This document shows, one piece after another, positions 40,477 through 41,025 of a DNA stretch of 41,025 nt. The position numbers were made by a program, and so were the translations under genes. The DNA is from Patescibacteria group bacterium (lineage in GTDB: Bacteria; Patescibacteriota; Patescibacteriia; Patescibacteriales; JAQTRU01): the NCBI GenBank assembly GCA_028711415.1, contig JAQTSG010000004.1, positions 1 to 41,025 on the forward strand, in the 5' to 3' direction. The notes beneath the pieces were generated by a model. The model searched no databases, had not been told where the DNA came from, and saw nothing but the letters and a program-made list of their open reading frames with translations. Positions within the stretch are counted from its first letter, which is position 1, and each line of letters begins with the position of its first letter.

Positions 40477-41025
40477 TTATTCGTGTTTACTAAAATACCA
40501 CCCCATTACTTCCCGGGCAATCGGCACCGCTACGTCGCTGCCTTCCCCGCTCTGCTCCACTAAAACCGTAATCGCAATTTCCGGCTTTTCATAGGGAGCG
40601 AATCCGGTAAACCAGGCGTGAGTTTTTTCTTTTGTTGACCATTGGGCGCTGCCGGTTTTCCCGGCTACGGCAACAGGTAAAGACCCCAAACTGGCGGCGC
40701 TGCCGTTTGTTATAGTCGCCCGCATGCCTTGGCGCACCACACTAATATTGTAAGGGTCAATAAAATCACTTCTTATTGGCGCGGTTTCTACTTCCCTTAC
40801 TAATTTATCATCGCCGGACAATACTTTTCTTACCAGATGCGGGCGGTAAAGACGGCCACCATTGGCAAAAACCGAAGTGTAATTGGCGACCTGCAACGGA
40901 GTGACTAAAAGATCGCCCTGGCCGATGGCCAGATGATAAGTGTCGCCGATATACCACTGCTCGCCTTTGGTTTTTTCTTTCCATTCTTCTGTGGGCAAAA
41001 ATCCGGACGCTTCGCCGGCCAAATC
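40477..41025 (-). CDS. Penicillin-binding protein 2-type transpeptidase, C-terminal part
   Basis: The 3' end of a gene that continues past the window edge (183 residues seen). The transpeptidase signatures are YHLAIGQGDLLVTPLQVANY, characteristic of PBP2/MrdA-like enzymes, and the KTG box in VAGKTGSAQWS. Then comes HAWFTGFAPYEKPEIAITVLVE. The SxxK and SxN motifs lie upstream, outside the window. Such enzymes crosslink peptidoglycan, in rod-shaped cells usually during elongation with RodA. Assignment to PBP2 and not PBP3 rests on the GQGDLLVTPLQ stretch. Confidence 0.88.
   Translation of the reverse strand, partial: DLAGEASGFLPTEEWKEKTKGEQWYIGDTYHLAIGQGDLLVTPLQVANYTSVFANGGRLYRPHLVRKVLSGDDKLVREVETAPIRSDFIDPYNISVVRQGMRATITNGSAASLGSLPVAVAGKTGSAQWSTKEKTHAWFTGFAPYEKPEIAITVLVEQSGEGSDVAVPIAREVMGWYFSKHE

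Noticed and set aside
196-41025. UGA recoded as glycine, as in some CPR lineages
   Set aside because: TGA is used as a stop for the thioredoxin-like gene at 27297, and no gene needs in-frame TGA read-through.

Overview
The window looks like a piece of a Patescibacteria (CPR), most likely Parcubacteria-type, chromosome. This is inferred from several things: compact ribosomal proteins, a short AlaRS without its C-terminal domain, an RNA polymerase alpha subunit without a C-terminal domain, repeated small four-helix-bundle genes, DUF3467 and DUF1653 proteins, and a giant membrane-anchored fibre with GIGTTSP-type repeats. No 16S gene is present, so this is a judgement from gene content only. TGA closes at least one gene (the thioredoxin-like gene at 27297), so the code appears standard. 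Every gene I can support lies on the minus strand, so transcription runs from high to low coordinates.

Region 1 (196-18036) is a cell-surface and secretion block. From upstream to downstream it holds a 2.5-kaa fibre (helix-turn-helix-like N-terminus, membrane segment, coiled coils, GIGT repeats, C-type-lectin/FGE-like tip), a secreted beta-helix protein, a LamG/Cys-rich protein with a polysaccharide-deacetylase core, a second beta-helix protein, and a second LamG/Cys-rich protein with a different core. The two LamG proteins share the same outer shell around different cores. The set suggests envelope or host-surface glycan recognition and processing.

Region 2 (about 18900-24500) is the end of the ribosomal/alpha operon: infA, rpmJ, rpsM, rpsK, rpsD, rpoA, rplQ, rplM, rpsI, closed by a strong terminator at 18902-18934. 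A four-helix-bundle gene is inserted between rpoA and rplQ.

Region 3 (24832-30497) holds alaS, a thioredoxin-like protein, an HtrA-type protease and dnaJ, with two more four-helix-bundle genes inserted between them.

Region 4 (30646-38619) is the heat-shock cluster. It starts at a perfect CIRCE operator with an embedded promoter, then hrcA, a DUF1653-grpE fusion, hsp20, dnaK and dnaJ. Interrupting genes are a DUF4145 protein, an unknown protein, small membrane proteins, DUF3467 and a PurF-like protein that has lost its glutaminase nucleophile. Region 5 (38815-41025) has a divergent IMP-dehydrogenase-like gene with its own promoter and terminator, and the 3' part of a PBP2-type transpeptidase gene.

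The most unusual layer lies in the spaces between genes, which are filled by several families of palindromic, inverted or 7-bp-periodic repeats, often starting at or within a few bases of a stop codon. All three four-helix-bundle genes lie between AT-rich inverted repeats. One of these elements has a 23-bp perfect inverted repeat, and an apparent ORF-less relative with the same two ends sits after grpE. I propose these as a family of small mobile cassettes.
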